Positions 31,849 to 41,553 of a stretch of DNA of 64,000 nt are shown here, piece after piece. Each line of letters opens with the position of its first letter. Positions within the stretch are counted from its first letter, which is position 1. The position numbers and the translations under genes were made by a program. This stretch comes from an uncultured Winogradskyella sp. (lineage in GTDB: Bacteria > Bacteroidota > Bacteroidia > Flavobacteriales > Flavobacteriaceae), in contig NZ_CANMIW010000009.1 in assembly GCF_947498005.1 (NCBI RefSeq), positions 62,001 to 126,000 of the forward strand, in the 5' to 3' direction. The notes under the pieces are model-generated. The model saw only the letters and a program-made list of their open reading frames with translations, ran no database searches and was not told where the DNA came from.

Positions 31849-33294
31849 ATGCTATTTAATTCTATAGATTTTGCAATTTTTGTACCAATTGTATTTATAC
31901 TTTATTGGTTTGTTTTTAAGTCTTTAAAATCTCAAAATGTCTTATTAATAATTGCCAGTTATGTATTTTATGCCTGGTGGGATTGGCGTTTTTTAGGATT
32001 AATAATAGTAAGTACACTTATAGATTATAGTATTGGTTTAGCGATTGATAAACAGACCAGCTTAAAATCTAAAAAGGCATTTTTAACTTTAAGTATTTTA
32101 CTTAACTTAAGTATTCTCGGTTTCTTTAAATATTTTAACTTCTTTATAGAAAATTTCAATGCTGCTTTTCAGCTCTTTGGAAGAGATTTAGACCTAAATT
32201 ATCTCAATATTATTTTACCAGTTGGTATTAGTTTTTACACGTTTCAAACTATGAGTTATTCTATAGATATCTATAGAAATAAGATAAAACCAACGACTAA
32301 TCTCGTAGCTTTTGCGTCATTTGTATGTTTCTTTCCTCAATTGGTTGCTGGTCCTATAGAACGTGCCTCAAGTTTTTTACCACAAGTGCAAAAGCGACGT
32401 GTTTTTAATTATGCAAAAGCTTCGGATGGATTAAAACAAATACTTTGGGGACTTTTCAAAAAGATGGTCATAGCAGATAATTGTGCGGTTTTTGTAAATG
32501 ATATTTTTGAAAATTATGCCAACTATTCAGGCAGCACATTATTGTTTGGTGCTTTTTTATTTACCATTCAGATTTATTGTGATTTTTCAGGATACTCAGA
32601 TATTGCCATTGGTATTTCTAGACTGTTTGGTTTTAATTTGAAAAAGAATTTCGCATTTCCATATTTCTCTATAAACATAGCAGAATTTTGGAGACGTTGG
32701 CACATCTCATTAACCACATGGTTTAAGGATTATTTTTATATTCCTATTGGTGGAAGTAGAGGTAGTAAATGGATGCAATTACGCAATACCTTTGCTATAT
32801 TTTTAGTCATTGGTCTTTGGCATGGCGCACACTGGAAATTTGTTGTTTACGGATTTATAAATGCCTTACATTTTGTACCTTATATAATTAGAGGTAAAAA
32901 CACTAAGTACACATCTATAATAGCAAATAATCGATGGTTGCCAAATATAAAAGAGCTGTTCGGAATGTTTCATACGTTTCTATTTTTAGTTTTTGCCAGG
33001 ATATTTTTTAGAGCAGATTCTTTGACTAGTGCAGTAGAGTTTTTGTCTGGGATATTCTCGTTTTCAGTGTTTAGTCTTCCAGATTTGTCTAATACTAGTG
33101 AGGCTTTTGTTTTATTAATCTTAATAGCTTTCTTTTTCATTATTGAATGGATTGGTAGAGCTAAAGAACATGCTTTGGAAACTGTTTTTTCAAACTATAA
33201 AATTCACTATCGTATTGTGTTTTATTATGTTTTAGTATTTCTTATTTTCTATTTCAATGGCGAAGAACAACAATTTATTTATTTTCAGTTTTAG
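31849..33294 (+). CDS. MBOAT family O-acyltransferase, AlgI/DltB type (481 aa)
   Basis: About eleven membrane segments. Diagnostic stretches are Y-Y/A-W-W-D-W-R-F-L near residue 43, L-P-V-G-I-S-F-Y-T-F-Q-T-M-S-Y, F-P-Q-L-V-A-G-P-I-E-R, F-S-G-Y-S-D-I-A-I-G and the catalytic L-W-H-G-A-H-W with H325. These membrane enzymes pass an acyl (usually acetyl) group across the membrane onto an exported polymer. The gene starts 31 bases after the FemAB-like gene. The next gene encodes an SGNH-like partner, matching the AlgI-AlgX/J arrangement. Confidence 0.9.
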   Translation: MLFNSIDFAIFVPIVFILYWFVFKSLKSQNVLLIIASYVFYAWWDWRFLGLIIVSTLIDYSIGLAIDKQTSLKSKKAFLTLSILLNLSILGFFKYFNFFIENFNAAFQLFGRDLDLNYLNIILPVGISFYTFQTMSYSIDIYRNKIKPTTNLVAFASFVCFFPQLVAGPIERASSFLPQVQKRRVFNYAKASDGLKQILWGLFKKMVIADNCAVFVNDIFENYANYSGSTLLFGAFLFTIQIYCDFSGYSDIAIGISRLFGFNLKKNFAFPYFSINIAEFWRRWHISLTTWFKDYFYIPIGGSRGSKWMQLRNTFAIFLVIGLWHGAHWKFVVYGFINALHFVPYIIRGKNTKYTSIIANNRWLPNIKELFGMFHTFLFLVFARIFFRADSLTSAVEFLSGIFSFSVFSLPDLSNTSEAFVLLILIAFFFIIEWIGRAKEHALETVFSNYKIHYRIVFYYVLVFLIFYFNGEEQQFIYFQF

Positions 33295-33296
33295 GT

Positions 33297-34214
33297 ATGA
33301 AAAAGTTCATAACATATACGGTTTATTTTATATGTCCTGTGATAATCATAATGGTTGTTATGGAGTTTGCATTACGACAAATACCTAATGATTATAAATT
33401 TAAGAACGAACAAATAGAATTAAAAAAAGAAGCTGTTGAGCTTCTAATTCTTGGAAGTTCTCATAGTCTGTATGGCATTAATCCAAAATATTTTACAAAC
33501 GAAGCCTACAACTTATCGCATGTTTCTCAAACAATAGATTTAGATTATATTTTACTGAATAAATATATAAACGAATTGCCTAAACTAAAAACGGTTGTAA
33601 TACGTTTGTCATATACCACATTGCATGAGCAATTAGATGAGAGCGCAGAGGCTTGGAGGCAAAAGGATTACAATTTGTATTACGATTTGGACGTATCAAA
33701 TAAGCTGAAATTTAATAGTGAAGTACTAAGCCTAAAGCTAAAAAACAACCTTAAACGTTTAAAGAATTATTATATAGATAACGAAGACCCTATTTCGGTG
33801 ACTAACTCAGGTTGGGCAAATTTTAAGACGCCTCGCGCTGATAAATCTTTAGAGGAACTTGGATTCATTGTGGCAAAAAAGCATACCGCTAAAAATGATG
33901 ATTTTGTAAAAGAAAATATTGAGTATATAAAGAAAATAGCCAATCTTGGTAAAGACAACAACCTAAAGGTGATATTTGTTACCTTGCCAGCATATAAAAG
34001 TTATAGAACGCATTTAGATAAATTACAATATGAAATTGTGAGTTCAGCTGGTAAAAAATTAGAAAAGCAATTTCAAAATTGTAGCTATTTAAATTTAATG
34101 TCGGCTAAAAATTTTAATGAAGATGATTTTTACGATCCTGACCATTTAAACGCAACAGGCGCAAAAAAGCTTAGCAATTATATTAATGATTTTATTATAA
34201 ATTCTAATAATTGA
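33297..34214 (+). CDS. SGNH-like/DHHW protein, putative acyltransferase partner (305 aa)
   Basis: An N-terminal membrane anchor (about residues 7-27) precedes an extracytoplasmic domain with I-L-G-S-S-H-S-L-Y-G-I (nucleophile-Ser region) and D-P-D-H-L-N-A-T-G-A-K-K (Asp and His of the catalytic set), the pattern of AlgJ/AlgX/DltD-type proteins. It begins two bases after the MBOAT gene and is probably its periplasmic partner in O-acylation of the surface polysaccharide. Confidence 0.75.
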   Translation: MKKFITYTVYFICPVIIIMVVMEFALRQIPNDYKFKNEQIELKKEAVELLILGSSHSLYGINPKYFTNEAYNLSHVSQTIDLDYILLNKYINELPKLKTVVIRLSYTTLHEQLDESAEAWRQKDYNLYYDLDVSNKLKFNSEVLSLKLKNNLKRLKNYYIDNEDPISVTNSGWANFKTPRADKSLEELGFIVAKKHTAKNDDFVKENIEYIKKIANLGKDNNLKVIFVTLPAYKSYRTHLDKLQYEIVSSAGKKLEKQFQNCSYLNLMSAKNFNEDDFYDPDHLNATGAKKLSNYINDFIINSNN

Positions 34215-34226
34215 TTAATTTGAGAC

Positions 34227-35321
34227 ATGATTAAATTTCTAGACCTAAATAAAATTAATAACCGATTCAGAAGTGAGTTTGAAGTATCCTTTAGTAAATC
34301 TTTAGATGATGCGCATTTTATTTTAGGTAAAAACGTAATAAATTTTGAGAACGAATTTGCTTCTTATTGCGGAGCACAGTTTTGTGTCGGTACTGCAAAT
34401 GGTTTAGATGCGTTGACTTTAATTTTAAAGGGCTACATTCAATTAGGTAAACTGCAAAAAGGAGATAAAGTAATAGTGCCTGCGAATACATTTATTGCTA
34501 CGATTTTGTCTGTTCTACATGCGGATTTAGTGCCAGTTTTAGTAGAACCTAATCCAGATAGTTATAATATTACTATAGATTCAATAAAAGAAAGTAAAGC
34601 TGATGCTAAAGCTATAATAATGGTTCATCTTTATGGACAGTTGTGTGATGTTGAAGATATCTTAGAATTTGCAGAAACCAATGACTTACTTCTAATAGAA
34701 GATGCAGCGCAAGCACATGGAGCAGAATGCAAATTGGGTATGGCAGGCAATGTTTCTCATGCAGCAGCTTTTAGTTTTTATCCTAGTAAAAATTTGGGTG
34801 CTTTAGGTGATGGAGGTGCAATCACTACGAATAATGAGGAGTTAGCTAAAGTTATACGGCATCTACGTAATTATGGTAGTAGCGAAAAATACACAAATGA
34901 GATACTTGGTTATAATAGCAGATTAGATGATATGCAAGCTGCGTTTTTAAGTATTAAACTAGGAGAATTGAATGCAGATAATAAAAGACGACGAGAAATA
35001 GCTAAAGTATATCTAAGCGAAATTAACAATCCTAAAATTAAACTGCCATTTTATAATGGTACTAAGAATCATGTGTTTTATGCATTTGTAGTAGAAGTGG
35101 ACGACAGAAATGATTTTACAGAATATCTAGATAATCATAACATAGAGTGGTTAATTCATTATCCGATTCCGCCTCACAAGCAAGAAGCTTTAAGTGCGTT
35201 TTCTAATTTAGAATTTCCTGTAACTGAAAATATTCATAAAAAGATAATAAGTCTTCCTATTAGTCCTGTACTAGAAAATAATGAAGTTCAGAAGGTTGTT
35301 GAAATATTAAATTCTTATTAA
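34227..35321 (+). CDS. DegT/DnrJ/EryC1 sugar aminotransferase, FdtB-like (364 aa)
   Basis: A PLP-dependent aminotransferase that adds an amino group to a nucleotide-linked keto sugar. Visible are G-T-A-N-G-L-D-A-L near residue 56, the P-A-N-T-F-I-A-T segment, I-E-D-A-A-Q-A-H-G (PLP ring stacking) and F-S-F-Y-P-S-K-N-L-G-A-L-G-D-G-G with Schiff-base K188. Together with the FdtA-like isomerase at 40213 it suggests a dTDP-3-amino-3,6-dideoxyhexose, although the two genes are 5 kb apart. A flippase gene follows with no gap. Confidence 0.85.
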   Translation: MIKFLDLNKINNRFRSEFEVSFSKSLDDAHFILGKNVINFENEFASYCGAQFCVGTANGLDALTLILKGYIQLGKLQKGDKVIVPANTFIATILSVLHADLVPVLVEPNPDSYNITIDSIKESKADAKAIIMVHLYGQLCDVEDILEFAETNDLLLIEDAAQAHGAECKLGMAGNVSHAAAFSFYPSKNLGALGDGGAITTNNEELAKVIRHLRNYGSSEKYTNEILGYNSRLDDMQAAFLSIKLGELNADNKRRREIAKVYLSEINNPKIKLPFYNGTKNHVFYAFVVEVDDRNDFTEYLDNHNIEWLIHYPIPPHKQEALSAFSNLEFPVTENIHKKIISLPISPVLENNEVQKVVEILNSY

Positions 35322-36632
35322 TTGAAGAAGTTTTTTAATCACATAAATGGCGAAAATTCAGTAAAAACTTTTGGATTAAATAGTGCAAATGTTGGACTTA
35401 AAATCTTATCAGGTATTATTATTTCAAAATTTATAGCCATTTATATTGGTCCTTATGGCATGGCATTGATAGGGAATTTGAAAAATTTTTTAAGTGCTAT
35501 TCAATCTATTGCTATTTCCGGTCTTTATAGAGGTGTAGTAAAATTTATAAGTCAAGTGAAATCGGATGCTTTAGAACTTTCTAAAACATTGTCTACTGTA
35601 TTCTATTTTGGCTTCTTTTCTTCCTTTTTCCTAGCATTATTATGTTATTATAATGCAGAATTTATTAGTGATGTATTGTTTTCTGAAGATTATAAATACA
35701 CTAATATTATTGAAACCATGGCTATTGTTCTACCATTTTATGCGTTGAATATGTTTGCCTTTTCAATTATGAATGGGTTTTCTAAACAGAAATACTTATT
35801 AGTCATTAATATGCTATGTCAAGTTTTAGGACTTGCTGTTACTTTGTTATTAATATTTAGAGAAAATATAAATGGTGCATTGTTAGCTATTGTGATAACA
35901 CCAGCATTAAACCTACTTATTACTATCGTTGGTATTGCTTTTAGAAAGAGTTTAATTACTACTATAAAGATAAAGCATATCAGTCTCTCGGTAATTAACA
36001 GGCTTAGTCCTTATATGATTATGGCATTGGTAAGTGCTATAGCCATACCAATTGTAATGGTCATTATTAGAAACTACATTATTACAGCGCTTGGTATAGA
36101 AGCTGCAGGATATTGGACAGCCATGACACGAGTTTCGGACTATTATCTTATGTTTATAAATTCGTTGATGGTTCTTTATATTTTACCTCGATTTTCGGCA
36201 ATCAATTCTAAAAGTAAATTTAAAAAAGAAGTATTCAGTTTTTATAAAATTGTAATGCCAGTGTTTTTAATTCTACTATTTGTTATTTATTTAGGTAGAT
36301 CGATATTAGTACCTTTATTTTTTTCTGAAGAATTTGAACCAGTAGTAGATTTGTTTGGATTTCAAATATTAGGCGATATAATGCGTGTTTTAGCAATGGT
36401 AATTGTCTATAAGTTTTTGGCAAAGAAAATGTTTGGTCATTATATTATTTTAGAAATTTTTCTATTTTTAATTATGTATGCTTCTAGTGTTTTTCTAATA
36501 GATGAATTCGGATTAAAAGGCGCAGTAATGGGACACTTTTTTAGTTATTCAATGTATTTCGCATTAATCTTATTAATTTTTAATAGTTCTTTGTTTGGCA
36601 TCTTGCCAAGTGATAATTTAGAAGAAAACTAA
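35322..36632 (+). CDS. O-antigen/polysaccharide flippase Wzx, copy 1 (436 aa)
   Basis: About twelve membrane segments of the MATE-like polysaccharide translocase family, with S-A-N-V-G-L-K-I-L-S-G-I-I at the start and I-G-P-Y-G-M-A-L-I-G. It contains E-A-A-G-Y-W-T-A-M-T-R and G-D-I-M-R-V-L-A, typical of O-antigen translocases. The family moves lipid-linked repeat units across the inner membrane. It starts with TTG immediately after the aminotransferase stop. No ATG is available before the first helix. A paralogue follows 3 bases later. Confidence 0.85.
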   Translation: MKKFFNHINGENSVKTFGLNSANVGLKILSGIIISKFIAIYIGPYGMALIGNLKNFLSAIQSIAISGLYRGVVKFISQVKSDALELSKTLSTVFYFGFFSSFFLALLCYYNAEFISDVLFSEDYKYTNIIETMAIVLPFYALNMFAFSIMNGFSKQKYLLVINMLCQVLGLAVTLLLIFRENINGALLAIVITPALNLLITIVGIAFRKSLITTIKIKHISLSVINRLSPYMIMALVSAIAIPIVMVIIRNYIITALGIEAAGYWTAMTRVSDYYLMFINSLMVLYILPRFSAINSKSKFKKEVFSFYKIVMPVFLILLFVIYLGRSILVPLFFSEEFEPVVDLFGFQILGDIMRVLAMVIVYKFLAKKMFGHYIILEIFLFLIMYASSVFLIDEFGLKGAVMGHFFSYSMYFALILLIFNSSLFGILPSDNLEEN

Positions 36633-36635
36633 AAC

Positions 36636-37925
36636 GTGAAATTACCTAAGTTTATTAGTAACAATACTGTGCTTAAGATTACATCTCTTAACGCAATTGT
36701 TATATCTATTAGATTAGTTGTTTCTGTTTTTATTCAAAGAATGTTAGCCATAGCAGTTGGAGAATCTGGTATTGCAAGCATTGGGCAAGTTAGAAATGTA
36801 TTGGCAATGTTAACCACCACTTCTACACTTGGTGTTTTTTCAGGCGTTGTAAAATATGTGTCTCAGTTTAAAGCAGATCAACCAGAATTATCTAAACTGT
36901 TTTCTACAGTTACACTTTTTACATTAGTAGGCAGTGTTCTGTCTTCGGCTATATTGTTTTTTGGTGCTTCATTCTTTTCAGATTATCTGTTTTATAATCA
37001 AGAGTATATCTATGTATTTCATCTCTTAGCTGTAATTATTCCTTTCATTGCAGTTAATAGAATTGTAAATGGTGTCATAAGTGGACTTTCAGATTACAAG
37101 CGTTATGCAAAAATTGAATTAATTAGTTATTTATTAGGTGCAGTAGCTTTAGTTTACGGATTGTATAATTCAGATTTAAAAGGTGTAATAATAGCCATTG
37201 CGTTAACACCAATAATTCAGTTGATAGTATTAGTTTTTGTCTTCGGTAAAACCTTGAAACAATATGTCAACTTTAGAACGTTAAACTTTAGTATTGTATA
37301 TAAAAACAAGCTATTAGCTTTTACGCTAATGTCTTTTATTTCCTCGTTTTTAATTAATTATATTGAATTAGATATTAGATCCTTAGTCACAAAAGAGATT
37401 AATATTAATGAAGCTGGTTATTGGACAGCAATGACCTTTATTTCTAAAAATTACATGGTGTTTGCAACTGGTTTATTTACATTATATGTATTGCCAAAAT
37501 TTGCAAACATTACAGGCAAACAAGAATTTGTAAAGGAAGTTATCAATATCTATAAAACCATTTTACCAATCTTTGCATTGGGCATGTTATTAGTATACCT
37601 GCTTAGAAATCTAATAATTCAAATAATTTATCCTGAATTTACAGGAATGGAGCCACTTTTTAAATGGCAACTATTAGGAGATTTTGTGCGTTTGAGTTCT
37701 GTGGTTTTGGCACATCAATTTTTAGCAAAGCGTTTGGTAAAAAGTTTTGTGATAACAGAATTAATATCTCTGATATTGTTTTTCGTTTTAAGTAAAATAT
37801 TTATTTCATATTACGGAACAGAAGGCGTTGTATTAGCACATTTTGTGAGATACGTTATCTATTTTGTGGTTGTAATTTTTGTTATAAAACACTACTACAA
37901 TAATCCGACTTTACAAAAGGAATAA
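36636..37925 (+). CDS. O-antigen/polysaccharide flippase Wzx, copy 2 (429 aa)
   Basis: A second MATE-like translocase with about twelve membrane segments. It shares I-T-S-L-N-A/N-S-A-N starts, N-E-A-G-Y-W-T-A-M-T-F (against E-A-A-G-Y-W-T-A-M-T-R) and L-G-D-F-V-R-L-S-S (against L-G-D-I-M-R-V-L-A) with copy 1, so the pair came from duplication and has diverged. The start codon is GTG. Whether each serves a different repeat unit or they act together is unknown. A convergent glycosyltransferase ends 6 bases away. Confidence 0.85.
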   Translation: MKLPKFISNNTVLKITSLNAIVISIRLVVSVFIQRMLAIAVGESGIASIGQVRNVLAMLTTTSTLGVFSGVVKYVSQFKADQPELSKLFSTVTLFTLVGSVLSSAILFFGASFFSDYLFYNQEYIYVFHLLAVIIPFIAVNRIVNGVISGLSDYKRYAKIELISYLLGAVALVYGLYNSDLKGVIIAIALTPIIQLIVLVFVFGKTLKQYVNFRTLNFSIVYKNKLLAFTLMSFISSFLINYIELDIRSLVTKEININEAGYWTAMTFISKNYMVFATGLFTLYVLPKFANITGKQEFVKEVINIYKTILPIFALGMLLVYLLRNLIIQIIYPEFTGMEPLFKWQLLGDFVRLSSVVLAHQFLAKRLVKSFVITELISLILFFVLSKIFISYYGTEGVVLAHFVRYVIYFVVVIFVIKHYYNNPTLQKE

Positions 37926-37931
37926 TAAACA

Positions 37932-39074
37932 CTAGTGTTGTACTTGCCATTTGTCTAAATATTGCTGAGCACATTTTATATGATCGTGATGAGTCTCTAC
38001 AAATTGCCTAGCATTTACTGAAATTTCAATGATTTTTTCAGGATTTAAGATTAACCATTCTAATTTTTTTGCAATGGCTTCTGCATCTGGTAAAGCATTA
38101 ATAGCAGCCGTATCTTCTTCAATATTATAGTAGTCTAGCCATTCCTTTTCTGCACCAGTAAAAACGACTTTGCCTTTGGCCATGGCTTCTAAAGCATTAT
38201 ATCCTTGGTCGTATGCATAAACTTGGTCTAATAGTATATGTGCTTTATCAAAACTCTTAATGTAGTCTTTGTATGGTAGATCTCTTGTAATTAGGATTTC
38301 TACTTTATTGGGTAGTTTTTTTGCAAGAAGTTTTAATGCGTCATCAAAAATATCGTTACCTTTTTTTATGTAATTAAGTGTGTTGATGCCATGAAAAATT
38401 ACTATCTTATTTTCTATGATGGGTAAACTATATTCAAGTTGACTTAAATCAATAGCATGCGGAATCATGCCTAAATATTTTTTATATCCAATTAAAGGAA
38501 TGTGATAGTCTAAATCGTTAGAAACAACGCCTTTAATGGTATTAAAAATATGTTTATGTAAATCTATATGAGATTCCGTTAAATAACTTAGTGCAGGCGA
38601 AAAGTCTTTCTTAGTGCCTTTGTTTTCAAAATAGGGTGTTAAAATAGAATATCTAAATTTCTTATCGAAAGCATAATTAACACTTGGATAATCTAGACCA
38701 GCTGATAATAAAAAAACATTCTTATTCCAATCAGATAGCCAATTGAATATGATACGTTGGTCTTTTCTTTCGAAATCAAATATTGCTTCGTTAATAAATT
38801 GAACAACGTCATGATTTGACAATAAATGTTTTTTAGACTTTATTTGGCGCTTAATGGAGACTGCAGTTATATCAATTCCTGAAAACTTTTTAATAATTAT
38901 TCTCAATTTTTTTAGAAAATAAGAATTGTAAGGATCTCTTATTTCAATGTCTACATCTACTTTTTTAAAACCATCTCTTGTACTAACTAGAATAGCATCA
39001 TGTCCAAAGCTTTTTAATCCTTGTTTTATATTCCATTGCGCTCTATTATATTCACCAAAGAGTAAAACTTTCAT
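37932..39074 (-). CDS. Glycosyltransferase, GT-B fold (380 aa)
   Basis: Begins V-L-L-F-G-E-Y-N-R-A-Q-W-N-I-K-Q-G-L, a Rossmann start with the acceptor-side helix. The second domain has the donor-binding region D-Q-V-Y-A-Y-D-Q-G-Y-N-A-L-E-A-M-A-K-G-K-V-V-F, including the G-x-N-A-L-E-A-M-A motif of family 4-like enzymes. It is cytoplasmic. It is encoded against the surrounding genes, head to head with the glycosyltransferase at 39119 (44-base gap). Confidence 0.8.
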   Translation of the reverse strand: MKVLLFGEYNRAQWNIKQGLKSFGHDAILVSTRDGFKKVDVDIEIRDPYNSYFLKKLRIIIKKFSGIDITAVSIKRQIKSKKHLLSNHDVVQFINEAIFDFERKDQRIIFNWLSDWNKNVFLLSAGLDYPSVNYAFDKKFRYSILTPYFENKGTKKDFSPALSYLTESHIDLHKHIFNTIKGVVSNDLDYHIPLIGYKKYLGMIPHAIDLSQLEYSLPIIENKIVIFHGINTLNYIKKGNDIFDDALKLLAKKLPNKVEILITRDLPYKDYIKSFDKAHILLDQVYAYDQGYNALEAMAKGKVVFTGAEKEWLDYYNIEEDTAAINALPDAEAIAKKLEWLILNPEKIIEISVNARQFVETHHDHIKCAQQYLDKWQVQH

Positions 39075-39118
39075 TTATTGAGGTTTCATTTAATATCTTT
39101 ATCCTTTATTTAAAGGTT

Positions 39119-40213
39119 ATGCAAAGTAAACATAAAAAAAGAATTTGTATTGTAGCGCGTTCACTAAGTGAAGGTGGTGCGGACAGAGTTGCAGCAATGC
39201 AGTCTATTTTTCTTTCAGACTTAGGTTATGATGTTTACATAATTACTATATTAAATAGTATTGGATATCCATTTAAAGGAAAGTTATTTAACCTTGGAGC
39301 TATTAAAGAGCAAAATGATACTGTTTATGGAAGGTTTAATCGTTTTCTTTTATTCAAAAACTTTTTATCATCAAATAATATCGATGTTGTTATAGATCAT
39401 CGTGTACGCAGTAAACGTTTTTCTGAATATATGATTTCAGGTTTAATTTATCCGAAATCTACTATATATGTGGTTCATAATTTTACAATAGAACTTTATT
39501 TTCCTCCAAATCAATTTTTAACAAAGTACTTTTATAAAAAAGTGAAATCAATTGTTTCAGTATCAAATGGTATTGAGAAAAAAGTTGGCGAATTATATAA
39601 GTATAAAAATTTAAAAACCATATATAATCCTATTGATTTTGAATACATAGATCGTTTAAAAGTTAAAAGTACAGAACCATTAAGCCATTATATTTTTTGG
39701 TATGGACGTTTTGAAGAAAAACAAAAAAATCTGTCACTTTTAATAGATTCATATTCAAAATCTCAACTTCCTAGTAAAAATATAAAGTTGATTCTAATGG
39801 GAGACGGTAAAGACAAAACGTTGATACATGATAATATTGTAAATTTAGAGCTTAGTGATTTTGTTGAAATTAAACCGTTTTCAGAAAATCCATTCAAATA
39901 TATAAATGCTTCAAAATTTACAGTTTTAACAAGTGAATTTGAAGGTTTTCCAATGACCGTTTTAGAATCATTAGCATGCGGAATTCCTGTAATTAGTGTA
40001 GAATACAAAAACTTTGAAGATGGTGTTGTGGATAATGAATACAACGGTTTATTGGTAGAAAATCATAATCCTGAAGTGTTGGCTAATGCATTTAATCGTT
40101 TTATTAATGACGAAAAATTATATCTTCGTTGTAAAGCCAATGCTAAAAAGAGTGTAGCATCTTTTTCTGTTGAAAAGATATCTAAAGAGTGGCAAACCTT
40201 AATTGATAATTAA
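39119..40213 (+). CDS. Glycosyltransferase family 4 (364 aa)
   Basis: Starts R-I-C-I-V-A-R-S-L-S-E-G-G-A-D-R-V-A, the GT4 G-G-A-E/D-R motif. The C-terminal domain has Y-G-R-F-E-E-K-Q-K-N-L, L-M-G-D-G-K-D and S-E-F-E-G-F-P-M-T-V-L-E-S-L-A-C-G-I-P-V-I-S (the E-x7-E donor site). It transfers a sugar from a nucleotide donor to the growing lipid-linked unit. Its stop overlaps the first base of the FdtA-like gene. Confidence 0.9.
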   Translation: MQSKHKKRICIVARSLSEGGADRVAAMQSIFLSDLGYDVYIITILNSIGYPFKGKLFNLGAIKEQNDTVYGRFNRFLLFKNFLSSNNIDVVIDHRVRSKRFSEYMISGLIYPKSTIYVVHNFTIELYFPPNQFLTKYFYKKVKSIVSVSNGIEKKVGELYKYKNLKTIYNPIDFEYIDRLKVKSTEPLSHYIFWYGRFEEKQKNLSLLIDSYSKSQLPSKNIKLILMGDGKDKTLIHDNIVNLELSDFVEIKPFSENPFKYINASKFTVLTSEFEGFPMTVLESLACGIPVISVEYKNFEDGVVDNEYNGLLVENHNPEVLANAFNRFINDEKLYLRCKANAKKSVASFSVEKISKEWQTLIDN

Positions 40214-40623
40214 TGAATACTAAAATAACCGATGTTACGATTATAGAAATTCCAAGAGTACATGATGAGCGTGGCTTATTGGCTGTTATAGAAAAAGAAA
40301 CTATTCCATTTAAAATTGAGCGCGTATACTATTTATATGATGTGCCTTCTGATGCTTTTAGAGGAGGACATGCTCATAAGAAACTCTATCAGCTTATTAT
40401 TCCCTTATCTGGTAGTTTCAATGTGCTATTAAAGGATGGAAAAGAAAGTAAAACGGTTTATCTCAATAAGCCACACAAAGGCTTATTAATTGTGCCTGGT
40501 ATTTGGCGAGAAATTGATAATTTCTCTTCAGGTTGTGTGTGTTTGGTATTAGCATCTTCAGTGTATAATGAGGATGATTATATTAGAGATTTCAATGAGT
40601 TTTTAGCTTTTAAAAAGGTATAG
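40213..40623 (+). CDS. FdtA/WxcM-like sugar 3,4-ketoisomerase (136 aa)
   Basis: A single cupin domain: R-G-L-L-A-V-I-E-K, V-Y-Y-L-Y-D-V-P and the signature R-G-G-H-A-H-K-K-L-Y-Q, where the two His are the proposed catalytic bases, followed by L-I-V-P-G-I-W-R-E-I. These enzymes convert dTDP-4-keto-6-deoxyglucose to the 3-keto isomer, the substrate for an FdtB-type aminotransferase such as that at 34227. The 3' end overlaps the convergent GT2 gene by 21 bases. Confidence 0.85.
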   Translation: MNTKITDVTIIEIPRVHDERGLLAVIEKETIPFKIERVYYLYDVPSDAFRGGHAHKKLYQLIIPLSGSFNVLLKDGKESKTVYLNKPHKGLLIVPGIWREIDNFSSGCVCLVLASSVYNEDDYIRDFNEFLAFKKV

Positions 40624-41553
40624 ATAGATTTTACTCCTAATGATATAGGGTCTAATTTTATTTAGCGATTGTAATAAGAACGTCGGTGTCTTTAATAAGG
40701 TTTTTTGTTTGAAATTTAAATTATTATAATTTATAGTTGTTAAAGTGTCTTTGTAAATATTAGTTTCTCCATTGATTTTTGTTCTCAGAGCTAATCCATA
40801 GCGCTTTATATCCAAATATTTTTTTAAATATAAATTGTCTTTTTCATATGCTGTAAAGGAATTAAATAATATAAATCGAGCTGCATTGTCCTCAAACTTT
40901 CCTAAACTCCCATCAATAGATTTATCGTAAATCATTGTAATTTCCGGATTAAAAACTATTGGTTCGTTTAACGCGATTCTAATCCATAAATCGAGATCTT
41001 GACTACTTAAGTAAATAGGATTGAACATGCCGTAATCTATAAATTTAGATTTTTCCATTGCTGCAGCAGATGTCCAAACAATTGTGTCACAAAGGCTTGC
41101 CTTGAAAAAATCTTCTATAATAATTGGCTGCTTTGTATTATTTACAATATTTATTTTTGCGGGAACAATATGATCCTTATTATGCTTTATACAGTAGTTA
41201 TTAGCGTAAAGACCGGCTTTTGGATGTAGTGATATACTTGCTTTTAAGCAATTTAGATGGTTGTTTTTCCATATGTCATCTGCGTCTAAAAACGCTACGT
41301 ATTTAGCCGTCGCAAAATTTACACCATTATTTCTCGCTGCACTAGCTCCTGAATTTTTCTGATGAAAAATCTTAATTTTAGATGATAAAAATGTCTTTAT
41401 TATACGGACGCTATTATCCGTTGAACCATCATCTATAATGATAATTTCATAATCATCAAAATCTTGATTTAAGGCGCTTTTAAGGCAGTCAGATATATAA
41501 TCTTCCTTATTATACAAAGGAATTACAATCGAAAAAAATGGCATATTATTCAT
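40603..41553 (-). CDS. Glycosyltransferase family 2 (316 aa)
   Basis: A GT-A fold enzyme: F-S-I-V-I-P-L-Y-N-K-E-D-Y-I, I-I-I-D-D-G-S-T-D-N-S, N-S-G-A-S-A-A-R-N-N-G and the metal-binding F-L-D-A-D-D-I-W. The region D-L-D-L-W-I-R-I-A fits the acceptor/base segment. No membrane span. Its start overlaps the stop of the gene at 41546-42838 by 8 bases, so the two are coupled. Confidence 0.9.
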   Translation of the reverse strand: MNNMPFFSIVIPLYNKEDYISDCLKSALNQDFDDYEIIIIDDGSTDNSVRIIKTFLSSKIKIFHQKNSGASAARNNGVNFATAKYVAFLDADDIWKNNHLNCLKASISLHPKAGLYANNYCIKHNKDHIVPAKINIVNNTKQPIIIEDFFKASLCDTIVWTSAAAMEKSKFIDYGMFNPIYLSSQDLDLWIRIALNEPIVFNPEITMIYDKSIDGSLGKFEDNAARFILFNSFTAYEKDNLYLKKYLDIKRYGLALRTKINGETNIYKDTLTTINYNNLNFKQKTLLKTPTFLLQSLNKIRPYIIRSKIYLYLFKS

